Part shown: piece after piece, positions 44,450-53,332 of the stretch
How positions within the stretch are numbered: the first letter of the stretch is position 1
How the letters are laid out: each line of letters opens with the position of its first letter
Assembly: GCF_900086725.1 (NCBI RefSeq)
Contig: NZ_LT574837.1
Location: 458,937-522,936 of the forward strand
Origin: Bariatricus massiliensis
GTDB taxonomy: Bacteria; Bacillota; Clostridia; Lachnospirales; Lachnospiraceae
DNA: 64,000 bases
Reading direction: 5' to 3'
The notes under the pieces: generated by a model
The model's database searches: none
Told to the model about the DNA's origin: nothing
What the model saw: only the letters and a program-made list of their open reading frames with translations
Program-made: the position numbers and the translations under genes

Positions 44450-45436
44450 TTACAAATCGAATTTCAACGTGCCGTCAGCCACTTCTTTCCATCTGTGGCA
44501 GGCTACAAAGTGATCGGGCCTTGCCTCCTCGAACACCGGGTTCTCACTGTGGCACCTGTCTGTCGCAAAGGGACAGCGCGCCGCAAACCGACAGCCAACC
44601 TTTGGATTAATCGGGGAGGTGATTTCCCCCTTCAAAATAATCTTTTTATTCCGCTTCAACACATTGGTCGATGGAATCGCCGACAATAACGCGATTGTGT
44701 ACGGATGGAGCGGTGTATTGAAGATCTCATTCTTAGGCGCTTTTTCAATCAACTGTCCCAGATACATCACACCAATGTTTGTGGAAATATGCTTTACAAC
44801 CGACAGATCATGGGAAATAAACATATATGTCAGCTGCATTTTCTTCTGGAGCTCCATCAGCAGATTCAGAATCTGGGCCTGAACAGAAACATCCAGCGCC
44901 GAAACCGGTTCATCGCAGACAATAAACTGCGGGTTGATGGAGAGCGCACGAGCAATAACTACACGCTGGCGGCGTCCCCCGTCAAATTCATGAGGATATT
45001 GGTTATAAGAGCGCATAGGCAGTCCTACTAGCTGCATAAGTTCCTCTACTCTCTTTCTTCTTTCCTCCGCCGTCTTGTACATTTTATGAAGCTTTAAAGG
45101 TTCTTCAATAATCTGTCCGATTGTCATACGAGGATTCAATGATGCATAGGGGTCTTGAAAAATAATCTGCATATTCTGGCGCATATACCGCATCTCATCG
45201 TCCGTAAAATCATTTACATTCATACCGTCATATAAGACATCACCACTCGTAGCTTCATGCAGACGCAGGATGACTCGTCCCAGAGTACTTTTCCCACAGC
45301 CTGATTCCCCAACGATCCCAATGGTCTCTCCCTTGTTAATCGTAAGATTCACATCGTCCACCGCATGAAGAAATCCTGCCGGAACAGGGAAATATTTTTT
45401 CAGTCTTTTTGTTTCTATTAAAACATTATTTCCCAT
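44450..45436 (-). CDS. Peptide ABC transporter ATP-binding protein, DppF/OppF type
   Basis: The 328-residue ATPase has Walker A GESGCGKST, a degenerate signature FDGGRRQRVVIARAL (usual LSGGQRQR) and Walker B FIVCDEPVSALD. The C-terminal oligopeptide-specific region has CRFAARCPFATDRC, which resembles the family Cys cluster. It pairs with the ATPase whose gene ends at 45436. Their stop and start overlap by one base. The FDGG signature is an unusual change from LSGG. Confidence 0.93.
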   Translation of the reverse strand: MGNNVLIETKRLKKYFPVPAGFLHAVDDVNLTINKGETIGIVGESGCGKSTLGRVILRLHEATSGDVLYDGMNVNDFTDDEMRYMRQNMQIIFQDPYASLNPRMTIGQIIEEPLKLHKMYKTAEERRKRVEELMQLVGLPMRSYNQYPHEFDGGRRQRVVIARALSINPQFIVCDEPVSALDVSVQAQILNLLMELQKKMQLTYMFISHDLSVVKHISTNIGVMYLGQLIEKAPKNEIFNTPLHPYTIALLSAIPSTNVLKRNKKIILKGEITSPINPKVGCRFAARCPFATDRCHSENPVFEEARPDHFVACHRWKEVADGTLKFDL

Positions 45437-46413
45437 TACGCTTCCTCCTTGCTGAATAAATCAAAATGACACATAAACTTATGGGCATCGCCCTGCTGTG
45501 GCGGCTGCTCACGCCGGCAGATTTCCTGACAATATTTACAGCGAGGATGGAAATAGCATCCCGTCGGTAAATCCGCCGCATTTGAAATCGCTCCCTCAAT
45601 CGGAATCAGCTCTGTGGCATCATCGTCAAGTTTTGGTATTGAATCAAAGAGCCCTCTCGTATATGGATGTTTCGGGTGCAGATATACCTCCCGCACCGTC
45701 CCCTTTTCCACAATATGCCCCGCATACATAATCGCCACATTGTCGCAGGTCTCCGCAACCACGCCCAAATCATGGGTAATCAAAATCATGGACATCTTGT
45801 ACTGCTCACGAAGTTTATTGATAATATCAAGAACTTGCGCCTGAATCGTCACATCCAGAGCCGTTGTCGGCTCGTCCGCAATAAGCAGTCTAGGGTTACA
45901 TAACAGGCTCATGGCAATCACGACCCTCTGCTTTTGTCCTCCTGAAAACTGATGTGGATAATCATCATAGCGGTCACTCTTCACCCCTACGATTTCCAAC
46001 AGGTCGATAACCCTTTTCTTTGCCTCCGCTTTCGAAATCTTCTCATGGGTAAGCACAACTTCCGCAAGCTGGTCACCTACCGACATAATCGGATTCAGCG
46101 CCGTCATGGGATCTTGAAAAATCATGGCGATACCGTTACCGCGCATTTTTTGATTCTCCCTGTCCGTGTTGTAAATTACATTTTTGCCTTCAAAATTTAT
46201 CTCACCATCCACAATGATTCCCGGTGGATCTGGAATGAGCTGCATGACAGAAAGGGCTGTTGTCGTTTTGCCGGCGCCGGTCTCTCCTACAAGCCCCAGC
46301 GCTTCTCCTTCTCTCACCTCAATGTCTATTCCATTTACTGCTTTCGCAGTAGCGTCAGCTGTAACATAGTGAACATGAAGGTTTTTAATACTCAGAACTA
46401 CATTATTCTCCAT
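45436..46413 (-). CDS. Peptide ABC transporter ATP-binding protein, DppD/OppD type
   Basis: The 325-residue ATPase has Walker A GETGAGKTT, signature FSGGQKQRVVIAMSL and Walker B LLIADEPTTALD. The C-terminal CYFHPRCKYCQEIC segment is the cysteine cluster seen in oligopeptide ATPases. It works as a heterodimer with the next gene product. Confidence 0.93.
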   Translation of the reverse strand: MENNVVLSIKNLHVHYVTADATAKAVNGIDIEVREGEALGLVGETGAGKTTTALSVMQLIPDPPGIIVDGEINFEGKNVIYNTDRENQKMRGNGIAMIFQDPMTALNPIMSVGDQLAEVVLTHEKISKAEAKKRVIDLLEIVGVKSDRYDDYPHQFSGGQKQRVVIAMSLLCNPRLLIADEPTTALDVTIQAQVLDIINKLREQYKMSMILITHDLGVVAETCDNVAIMYAGHIVEKGTVREVYLHPKHPYTRGLFDSIPKLDDDATELIPIEGAISNAADLPTGCYFHPRCKYCQEICRREQPPQQGDAHKFMCHFDLFSKEEA

Positions 46414-46429
46414 ATCTTATCTCCCGTCA

Positions 46430-47956
46430 TTATTTAAGTTTCGGATCAAGCGCATCGCGGAGTCCGTCACCAAAGAAATTAAATGCCAAAACAATAATGA
46501 TAATCGCAAGTCCCGGATAAATTGCTATGTATGGATTGGTCTCAAGAAAAGTCGAACCTGCCTTGAGGACATTTCCCCATTCCGGTATATGTGCCTCAAC
46601 ACCGATGCCCAGATAAGAGAGGGATGAGGTTGAAAGCACCGCCGACCCAATTCCCATGGTCGCCTGAACAATAATCGGCGCCAATGAATTCGGGATAATA
46701 TGTTTGAAAATAATCGTGCCATTCTTTGCGCCGCAGGCCTTGGCAGCCTCCACAAATTCTTGGTTCGATATCCCCAGAACCTGCGCCCGGACTGTTCTTG
46801 CATAGGCCGGAATGCTCGACACTGATAATGCAAGAATCAAATTCGTTGTACTTACACCGAATGCCGCAATAATCGCGATGGCAAGCAAAATACTAGGCAC
46901 CGCATTTAATACATCGATTACACGCATAATTGTGTTATCTGCTTTTCCACCATAGTAACCGGCCATCGCCCCCACAATACCTCCAAAGATGATGGGAACA
47001 ATTGTGGAAATCATACCAATGATAAGGGAAATGCTTGCTCCAAATATAATTCTTGTAAAGACACATCGTCCATAGTCATCACATCCAAAGGGATACGCAA
47101 GACTAGGTTCGGCAAGCCGGGTCATAAAGTTGTTGGAAACAGCAAGGTCATAATCAAAAGTAAGATTCGATCCGATAGAAACTGCAACAAAAAATGCTAC
47201 CAGAAACATACCGATGACCGCCGTATAATTTCGGAACAGCCGCTGAATCACATCAATCCATTCCACACTCACTTCTTCATTTTTGTTGCGGTACTTTCCA
47301 ATCGCAATTAGTCCCAGCACAAAGGAAAATACATTTCCAAGCGCGATTCCCAGTAAACAGATTACCGCAAACGGCATAAACTTCTTGTCCGGTTTTTTGC
47401 CAAACGTATACTTATTTACTGCAAGAACAATGCCAAAATTCAATATTGCATACAATCCGTAAAGTCCCATTCCGAGCCAGAATGTTTCCACAATATATTC
47501 TTTGAATAAATTAAGCGCTGAAACAAGCAGGATAAAAATAGTTACCAGTAAAGAATAGATGGAAAGCTGGTATTCCAGATTCTTTTCTCTCTTCACCAGC
47601 ATCGCGCCTGCTATAAACGCCAAAAAGTTTCCGGTAATAACAAACAACAGCAGGATATATCCGAACTTTCTCGTCCGATTCGAGATTTCTCCATCTCCCC
47701 CGATTATCTCCTTCTGAATTCTTTTTGCGACAAAAAACTGAATAAGAAACTCTACTGCGAATACCCCTGTGACCGCGGCCATAATCGGTGAAACAACACC
47801 GTTTTTTACCACCTGCGTAGCTAGAAACAATGCTAAAATAAATGTAACCTGATACGCCAGTCTCGCTGTTGTAAATTCAAGAGAGCCGCCTAATTTTCTT
47901 TTATATACCTTTTTGAGATAGAAATTACCATTTCTTTGTGTTTCTGTCTTAACCAT
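46430..47956 (-). CDS. Peptide ABC transporter permease, DppC type, with extended N-terminus
   Basis: The 508-residue protein has a normal DppC-type domain in its second half, with FGCDDYGRCVFTRIIFGA, the EAA loop EFVEAAKACGAKNGTIIFKHIIPN and SYLGIGVEAHIPEWG. About 240 residues precede it with five or six additional membrane helices and no similarity I recognise. Usual DppC proteins have about 300 residues. A good AAAGGAGAG site supports the start. Confidence 0.9.
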   Translation of the reverse strand: MVKTETQRNGNFYLKKVYKRKLGGSLEFTTARLAYQVTFILALFLATQVVKNGVVSPIMAAVTGVFAVEFLIQFFVAKRIQKEIIGGDGEISNRTRKFGYILLLFVITGNFLAFIAGAMLVKREKNLEYQLSIYSLLVTIFILLVSALNLFKEYIVETFWLGMGLYGLYAILNFGIVLAVNKYTFGKKPDKKFMPFAVICLLGIALGNVFSFVLGLIAIGKYRNKNEEVSVEWIDVIQRLFRNYTAVIGMFLVAFFVAVSIGSNLTFDYDLAVSNNFMTRLAEPSLAYPFGCDDYGRCVFTRIIFGASISLIIGMISTIVPIIFGGIVGAMAGYYGGKADNTIMRVIDVLNAVPSILLAIAIIAAFGVSTTNLILALSVSSIPAYARTVRAQVLGISNQEFVEAAKACGAKNGTIIFKHIIPNSLAPIIVQATMGIGSAVLSTSSLSYLGIGVEAHIPEWGNVLKAGSTFLETNPYIAIYPGLAIIIIVLAFNFFGDGLRDALDPKLK

Positions 47957-47973
47957 TTAAGCCTCTCTCCTTT

Positions 47974-49386
47974 CTAATAATTTTTCATCTTAGCCTTGAT
48001 ACGCGGGTCAATCAGTGCATATATGATATCAATCAGCAGATTCATGATTGAAACAATAAATGAAATATATACCACACCGGCCAATACGACCGGTATATCC
48101 GGTACGAACTGTTTGTCCACAATATAAGAACCGATACCATTGATATTGAAAACCTTCTCTGTAACCGCGGCGCCGCCCATCAGGTTACTGAAAGACATAC
48201 CGACCATTGTGATAATCGGAATCATGGCATTTCCCAAAATGTGTTTCAGAACAACCTTCTTTTCGACAAGTCCCTTTGCGCGGGCCGTGAGAATGTAATC
48301 CGAGTTCTTTACCTCCAGCATGGACGATCGTGTCATACGGGCAATGGACGCCGACATACCGGTTCCTACGACAATGGCAGGCATAATCAGGGTCATCGCA
48401 TTCCCCAGCTGGAAGGTCGCAGGCAGCCACCCCAGCTTAATCGAGAATTGTAGAATCAGCATAAGTCCCAGCCAGAAGTTCGGGATGGACAATCCCAACA
48501 GCGCCAAAAACATTGCAACATAGTCAAATGTAGAGTAAGGCTTGATCGCGGAAATAATACCTGCCGGAACAGAGATAATCAATGCGACCAACATGGACCA
48601 AAACGTTACCATCAATGTAACAGGGAACTTTGCCATAAGTGCAACTGCTACACTTTCATTTCCTTGATAAGAATTGCCCAGATTGAATGTCAGCAGATTC
48701 TTGAACCAGCTAAACAACTGGGTAAAATAGGACTGGTCTAATCCATATACTCTGTTGAACGTATCAATCTGCTCCTGCGTGGCCGTCTGCCCCAGAATAT
48801 TGGTTGCCGCATCCATGGGGGCTATGTATAAAATAGTAAATACAAGCCATGTCACTCCGAAAAGTACAAAAATCATCAGGAATAAACGCTCAGTAGCATA
48901 CTTTGCAATCGGACGGATATATAGCACCATCAGAATGTACATTGGGAAAGACAATATAAATGAGAAAATCATAAATACTGGATTCTCCATAAGCTTTCCA
49001 TAGCAGGAAGCCATTGTGAGCTCTGAAACGCTCTCCATTTCCGCCTTTTCCTTCGCCTTGTCGTGTACGAAGTGTTTCAGGTTCCTTTCTGCGATTGCAC
49101 GTGCCTCTTTTTCAGCGGCATCTTCGGATATTGTCTTCTTAAAATATTCATTTTTCTTCTTTACCTGAAGCAGTGCATCCTCATAAAACTTCTCATGCAG
49201 GCCTTGACGCATGTATTCCTGTTTCAATTCTTTTTGAAGTTTGGCGAATGCATCTTTGCCCTTTTTGCTCTTGAAAGTGAAATAAGTCACCAGCATGGTA
49301 AAGAACCCAAATATCCAAAGACAAATTCGATACTGTGGGTTACGGTACATTCTTGCGAATGTATCGCTAAACTTTTTCTTTTTCAT
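47974..49386 (-). CDS. Peptide ABC transporter permease, DppB type, with extended N-terminus
   Basis: The 470-residue protein has a DppB-type domain from about residue 165 (RLFLMIFVLFGVTWLVFTIL, YGLDQSYFTQ, EAA loop YILTARAKGLVEKKVVLKHI). The preceding part has one N-terminal membrane helix, a charged coiled-coil-like region (residues 40-130, rich in Lys and Glu) and another hydrophobic segment. Standard DppB has about 310 residues. It is the first gene of the transporter part of the operon. Confidence 0.9.
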   Translation of the reverse strand: MKKKKFSDTFARMYRNPQYRICLWIFGFFTMLVTYFTFKSKKGKDAFAKLQKELKQEYMRQGLHEKFYEDALLQVKKKNEYFKKTISEDAAEKEARAIAERNLKHFVHDKAKEKAEMESVSELTMASCYGKLMENPVFMIFSFILSFPMYILMVLYIRPIAKYATERLFLMIFVLFGVTWLVFTILYIAPMDAATNILGQTATQEQIDTFNRVYGLDQSYFTQLFSWFKNLLTFNLGNSYQGNESVAVALMAKFPVTLMVTFWSMLVALIISVPAGIISAIKPYSTFDYVAMFLALLGLSIPNFWLGLMLILQFSIKLGWLPATFQLGNAMTLIMPAIVVGTGMSASIARMTRSSMLEVKNSDYILTARAKGLVEKKVVLKHILGNAMIPIITMVGMSFSNLMGGAAVTEKVFNINGIGSYIVDKQFVPDIPVVLAGVVYISFIVSIMNLLIDIIYALIDPRIKAKMKNY

Positions 49387-49439
49387 TGCTACACCTCTCT
49401 TTTGTATTTTTAATCAGACGTTTCACGAGCGGCTGATTT

Positions 49440-50723
49440 TTAACATTTACCGCCGACCATGATGTCGATAATTTCAACATTCGTTTCTTTCATACCGTCC
49501 TTCCCAAGGCGTCCTACGTTACGGATCGTCTCATCCACCCCATCTGTAACGATTCCGTCTCCCGGCTGAAATTCCTGTCCACGGATGTACATATTGTAAC
49601 CAAGGATTCCGGCATCGACAGCCGCTGCAATCTTAGCCGCGCAAGAGGCTTTGGCCCCGTCACACACGATTCCCGAAGTAATGGCAAGCGCATTGACAAC
49701 TGTATGGGCAATATCGTCAAAACTACCCCCGCAGAGATATGCAATGCCAGTTCCTGCTGCCGCTCCTGCACAAACTGCTCCACAGTATGCGCTGAGCCGG
49801 CCGATTCCAGTCTTCTGATGAATCGCAACAAGATTTGATAACGCAAGAGCTCGGTACAGCTTGTCTTCACTGACTTTTAATTCTTTCGCATACTCAATGA
49901 CCGGCAAAGAGCATGCCATCCCCTGATTACCGCTTCCAGAGTTGATGATAACCGGCAGCTCACATCCGTTCATTCTTGCATCTGAACCAGCCGCCGCTCT
50001 GGCTTTTGCCCTTGTCCTTATATCATTCCCTTCCATGTCGAGAAGTACGCTCCCGATATTTGCTCCATAATTTCCACATAGGCCTTCTTCAGAAATTTCC
50101 GTATTATAATCAATCTGACGTTTTAGGACTTCATAGATATCTGCCAGATCAACCGAGTTGATGAAATCCCAAATACTTTTCATATCAAGAAGCGAACGGT
50201 CAGTAAGTCCTTCTTCATTCTCTCCCTCTACTTTAATTTCCAACAATTTATCTTTATCTTTTTCAATCAGTACAATATTTGTATGATAATTTGCAATTCT
50301 TACCTTCGCATAAGACTTGTCGTGATAAGCTGTTACAATGATTTCAAAGGTGAGTCCATTGTCCACATGAACCACTTCAATAGGGACCTTTTTCATAAAC
50401 TCCTTTATCTCTTCAATTTCTTTTTTCGTCACAGAAGAGATGACTTCCAGTTCTTTCTCCGAGTTTCCAGCCACAATCCCTGCTGCTGCCGCTGCCGGTA
50501 TTCCTTTCAGGTTATCTGTGTTCGGTACAATTACAGACTTTACATTTTTGATAATACTTCCGCTCGCCTCAATCAGCATCCTATCCGGAATCTTACCAAG
50601 TACTTCTCTCGCTTTTGTCGCCGCGTAGGCAAGAGCGATGGGTTCTGTACACCCCATTGCAGGAACAAGCTCCTCCTCTAAAATTTGTACATATGCACAA
50701 TACTTTTTATCCGTTTTTTTCAT
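49440..50723 (-). CDS. CyuA/UPF0597 family L-cysteine desulfidase-like (L-serine dehydratase-like) protein
   Basis: The 427-residue protein shows MGCTEPIALAYAATKAREVLG, NSGSGNQGM and GAVCAGAAAGTGIAYLCGG, the cysteine-containing motifs of UPF0597/YhaM. The E. coli member CyuA is an Fe-S cysteine desulfidase giving pyruvate, ammonia and sulfide. ATG 50723 (GGGAGAAAG upstream) is chosen over an ATG 33 bp earlier that touches its ribosome site. It lies 53 bp before the peptide transporter genes and is probably co-transcribed. Confidence 0.85.
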   Translation of the reverse strand: MKKTDKKYCAYVQILEEELVPAMGCTEPIALAYAATKAREVLGKIPDRMLIEASGSIIKNVKSVIVPNTDNLKGIPAAAAAGIVAGNSEKELEVISSVTKKEIEEIKEFMKKVPIEVVHVDNGLTFEIIVTAYHDKSYAKVRIANYHTNIVLIEKDKDKLLEIKVEGENEEGLTDRSLLDMKSIWDFINSVDLADIYEVLKRQIDYNTEISEEGLCGNYGANIGSVLLDMEGNDIRTRAKARAAAGSDARMNGCELPVIINSGSGNQGMACSLPVIEYAKELKVSEDKLYRALALSNLVAIHQKTGIGRLSAYCGAVCAGAAAGTGIAYLCGGSFDDIAHTVVNALAITSGIVCDGAKASCAAKIAAAVDAGILGYNMYIRGQEFQPGDGIVTDGVDETIRNVGRLGKDGMKETNVEIIDIMVGGKC

Positions 50724-50857
50724 AACATTTCTTTCTCCCGTCTTCAAAAAATTCATTTCTCCGGCGTTCCAATGGAATTACCACTAGTATTGTCTCTAGT
50801 ATTACTACTGTTATTTTTGTAATAATACCACATTTATTATCATCTTACAAATATTAT

Positions 50858-50885
50858 TTGCAATTTTTATTTTTTTTGTTATAAT
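50858..50885 (+). promoter_or_regulatory. Promoter of the GntR gene
   Basis: TTGCAA and TATAAT with a 16-bp spacer lie 38 bp before the start codon. The neighbouring 50770-50840 region holds repeated CTAGTATT and AATAATACC motifs that could be operator parts for the divergent desulfidase operon. Confidence 0.6.
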
Positions 50886-50922
50886 TTACTAAGAATACAA
50901 CTAAAAGTAGAGGACTTAAAAC

Positions 50923-51549
50923 ATGAGAGCATCAAAAACTATTAAAGATATTGTTTATCAGGAGATTATGAATGGCATATTATCTTCAGAATACAAACCA
51001 AACGACATTTTAACCGAACGCGAATTGACCGAAAAATATGGATACAGCAAATCACCTGTCCGGGAAGCTCTTGTTAAGCTTTGCAACGAGCACGTCTTAA
51101 TCAGCCATCCGCGCTACGGCTATGAGGTGGTCCGCCTTACCGATGAAGACGTCAAAAACATTCTTGAGTTTCGTTTTATTCTGGAGAGCGCCCTGCTTAA
51201 GAAATCCTTTGATTCCATTGGCCCTAATGAAATTGCAGAGCTTCGCCGTCTTGACGTTGCCTGCCAGAACACGTTAAAAGAGAATATGTGGATACATTGG
51301 GAGGCCAATACCAATTTTCATCTGGCGCTTGCTTCCTACTCTAACAACATCTTCGCTCAAAAGGAATTGGACTTATCCATGCTTACTCTCAAAAGGGCAT
51401 ACGCTCAATTTTACTGGAAGCATTGGACAACTGCACATCCAAGCGACGATATTCAATATCACAAAATGATTATTCAAAGTCTGGAAGACCGTGACCTTGG
51501 CCAGTGCCTTGTCCATCTGAAGGATGATTTGAATGATTTCCGTTTTTAA
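50923..51549 (+). CDS. GntR family regulator, FCD subfamily
   Basis: The 208-residue protein has an N-terminal winged helix (LTERELTEKYGYSKSPVREAL) and a C-terminal helical FCD domain with histidines likely for metal or ligand binding (NTNFHLALASYSNN). It is divergent from the desulfidase/peptide transporter operon and is its probable regulator, perhaps responding to an amino acid or peptide breakdown product. Confidence 0.9.
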   Translation: MRASKTIKDIVYQEIMNGILSSEYKPNDILTERELTEKYGYSKSPVREALVKLCNEHVLISHPRYGYEVVRLTDEDVKNILEFRFILESALLKKSFDSIGPNEIAELRRLDVACQNTLKENMWIHWEANTNFHLALASYSNNIFAQKELDLSMLTLKRAYAQFYWKHWTTAHPSDDIQYHKMIIQSLEDRDLGQCLVHLKDDLNDFRF

Positions 51550-51603
51550 AAGATATTTACACTGATACCCTGAGTCCGTAATTCACACAAGGAGAGTGAA
51601 GGG

Positions 51604-52032
51604 ATGGAAAAATTGAGTAAAAAAGCAGAAGCAATTATGGCAGAACGTTTTGGAAAAGATAATATTATATCCTTAGCGACATCAGCAGACGACATCCCCT
51701 ATGTCCGCAGCGTAAATGCATTTTATGACAATAAGGCATTTTACGTGATAACATATGGGCTTTCCAATAAGATAAAGCAGATTGAAAAGAACCCGGTCGT
51801 TGCAATCTCCGGCGAATGGTTTAGTGCCCACGGCAAGGGTATGAATCTGGGATACTTTGGTAAGGATGAGAACGCAGAAATAGCGAAAAAGTTAAGAAAA
51901 GCCTTTGCAGAGTGGATAGACAATGGCCATAATGATTTTAGTGATCAGAACACCTGTATTCTCTGTATCGAACTGACAGACGGAGTGTTATTTTCCAATG
52001 GAACACGGTATGATATCGATTTCACCTTGTAA
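51604..52032 (+). CDS. Pyridoxamine 5'-phosphate oxidase family flavin-binding protein
   Basis: The 142-residue split-barrel protein (MAERFGKDNIISLATSADD, YVRSVNAFYDNKAFYVITYG, KNPVVAISGEWF) is typical of small FMN-binding PNPOx-like proteins of anaerobes. The start follows AAGGAGAG. It lies 54 bp behind the GntR gene, so they may be co-transcribed. The reaction is unknown. Confidence 0.82.
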   Translation: MEKLSKKAEAIMAERFGKDNIISLATSADDIPYVRSVNAFYDNKAFYVITYGLSNKIKQIEKNPVVAISGEWFSAHGKGMNLGYFGKDENAEIAKKLRKAFAEWIDNGHNDFSDQNTCILCIELTDGVLFSNGTRYDIDFTL

Positions 52033-52076
52033 TCGAATCGTATCCCCGTAAAAAAGCAAAAAATTATTTTGAAAAA

Positions 52077-52119
52077 AATATCCTGACAATCTGGATTTTT
52101 TCCATGTTGTCAGGATATT
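52077..52119. terminator. Bidirectional terminator
   Basis: AATATCCTGACAA and TTGTCAGGATATT form a perfect 13-bp stem around a 17-base T-rich loop. It is followed by TTTTC on the plus strand and TTTTTTTC on the minus side, between convergent genes. Confidence 0.85.
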
Positions 52120-52124
52120 TTCAT

Positions 52125-52391
52125 TTACTTTAATTCTTCAAGATTTTCCGGCAATCCGAAATAAATCTGCGCTCCATCATCAACAACTATACACGGAAGT
52201 CCTACGCGTCCCTGTTTCTTTATCTCATCGAACTCCGGACGAGAGTCACGATATACAAGAAACTTCTTTAACGGAAGCATACCGGATGAAATGTCTACAC
52301 TGGCAAATTTAATGCCTTCCTTGGAAAGAGCCTCTTTCACTGGTGGACACCCCGGTCAATGTTCGCTTGAAAATACAATTACTTTTTTCAT
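52125..52391 (-). CDS. Glutaredoxin-like selenoprotein (TGA = selenocysteine, U-P-G-C site)
   Basis: ATG 52391 has AGGAGG nine bases upstream. The frame runs MKKVIVFSSEH, then TGA (52356-52358), then PGCPPVKEALSKEG to a stop at 52125: 88 residues with Sec at position 12. Reading TGA as Sec gives U-P-G-C exactly where glutaredoxins have C-x-x-C, with the cis-Pro motif GLPCIVV later. A hairpin after TGA (GAAAG-AGGCT-CTTTC) has a loop close to the AGGUCU loop of the E. coli fdhF SECIS, with its GG at 24-25 nt after TGA. A conventional reading would give only a truncated frame from a GTG at 52340. Confidence 0.85.
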
Positions 52392-52517
52392 TATGGTACT
52401 CCTCCTTATTGTTTTTCTGAATGTTATTATAGACGTATTCTACCACATATATTAAGATTGTACAAGCGTTCTGATATGATTTCTAATATTATCAGCGTTT
52501 TTTATTTGCTCCTTCTT

Positions 52518-53300
52518 TTAATCCAATATATAATAGTTGTTCTGAACACCTAGGATTTTTTCGTCTTCATGTGTAAGAAGCACAGCCTTTAACGCAACTT
52601 TCTTTCCCGTCTCCAGTCCCTCATCAGTATCACATAAAAATGGCAGCTCTTCTCCATTTCCCGATATAAGTCCTCTATATGCCGCATTTGCTCTGTACAT
52701 ATCATATAAAGAAAAATCCTTGGGCTCACTCTGCTCTATTTTTTCCAGTCTGGTAATCTCGCCTTGCACCAAGACGGTATTCTCGCCATTTAAGACTGTC
52801 ATAACATTCGGTTGATATTTTTCATCGGCCTCCGGAGCGACAGTAATCTCACAATCTTTAAGCATATCATCTTTACTGTCGTCAAACTGCCCTGTGACGA
52901 AGACGTTAGAGCCGTCCGGAATCAAGATATGTTCTCTGCTGTTTGTCTGACAGCGTAAAATTTTACCAATTTGTCCTCTGTCGCTCATCTGGTTCTCTGC
53001 GGCCAATTCAATCTCATCACCCGATGAACATAAAAGAACACCCGATATCGTAATCTGCTTATCCACTTCTATTCCCAGTTCTGAATCGAACAATATCTGG
53101 GAACACACCCCTGAAGAATCATTTTGTTTCTCAATCTTATCATAATTTATTTCCCATTCATTCACGATTTCCTGCATTTGTATAGGCGAGCTCCCCATGT
53201 TGGCGCTTGAATTATCCTCGCCCGCCTCCTCCTTCAAACGGCATCCTGTTAAGCAGATCGTACCTACCAACAGCATTGTAAAAATACATCTTCTGTTCAT
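52518..53300 (-). CDS. Lipoprotein with possible OB-fold (tRNA_anti-like) domain
   Basis: The 260-residue protein has lipobox LTGC (Cys20). A beta-rich region at about 75-150 (VDKQITISGVLLCSSGDEIEL...SNVFVTGQF) resembles the tRNA_anti-like OB-fold found in secreted proteins, and a second related stretch may follow. ATG 53300 is favoured by its spacing to AAGGAG. It follows the CPBP protease gene by 32 bp. Function unknown. Confidence 0.65.
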   Translation of the reverse strand: MNRRCIFTMLLVGTICLTGCRLKEEAGEDNSSANMGSSPIQMQEIVNEWEINYDKIEKQNDSSGVCSQILFDSELGIEVDKQITISGVLLCSSGDEIELAAENQMSDRGQIGKILRCQTNSREHILIPDGSNVFVTGQFDDSKDDMLKDCEITVAPEADEKYQPNVMTVLNGENTVLVQGEITRLEKIEQSEPKDFSLYDMYRANAAYRGLISGNGEELPFLCDTDEGLETGKKVALKAVLLTHEDEKILGVQNNYYILD

Positions 53301-53332
53301 AAACATCGCTCCTTCCAGCTACATTTCCTCAG

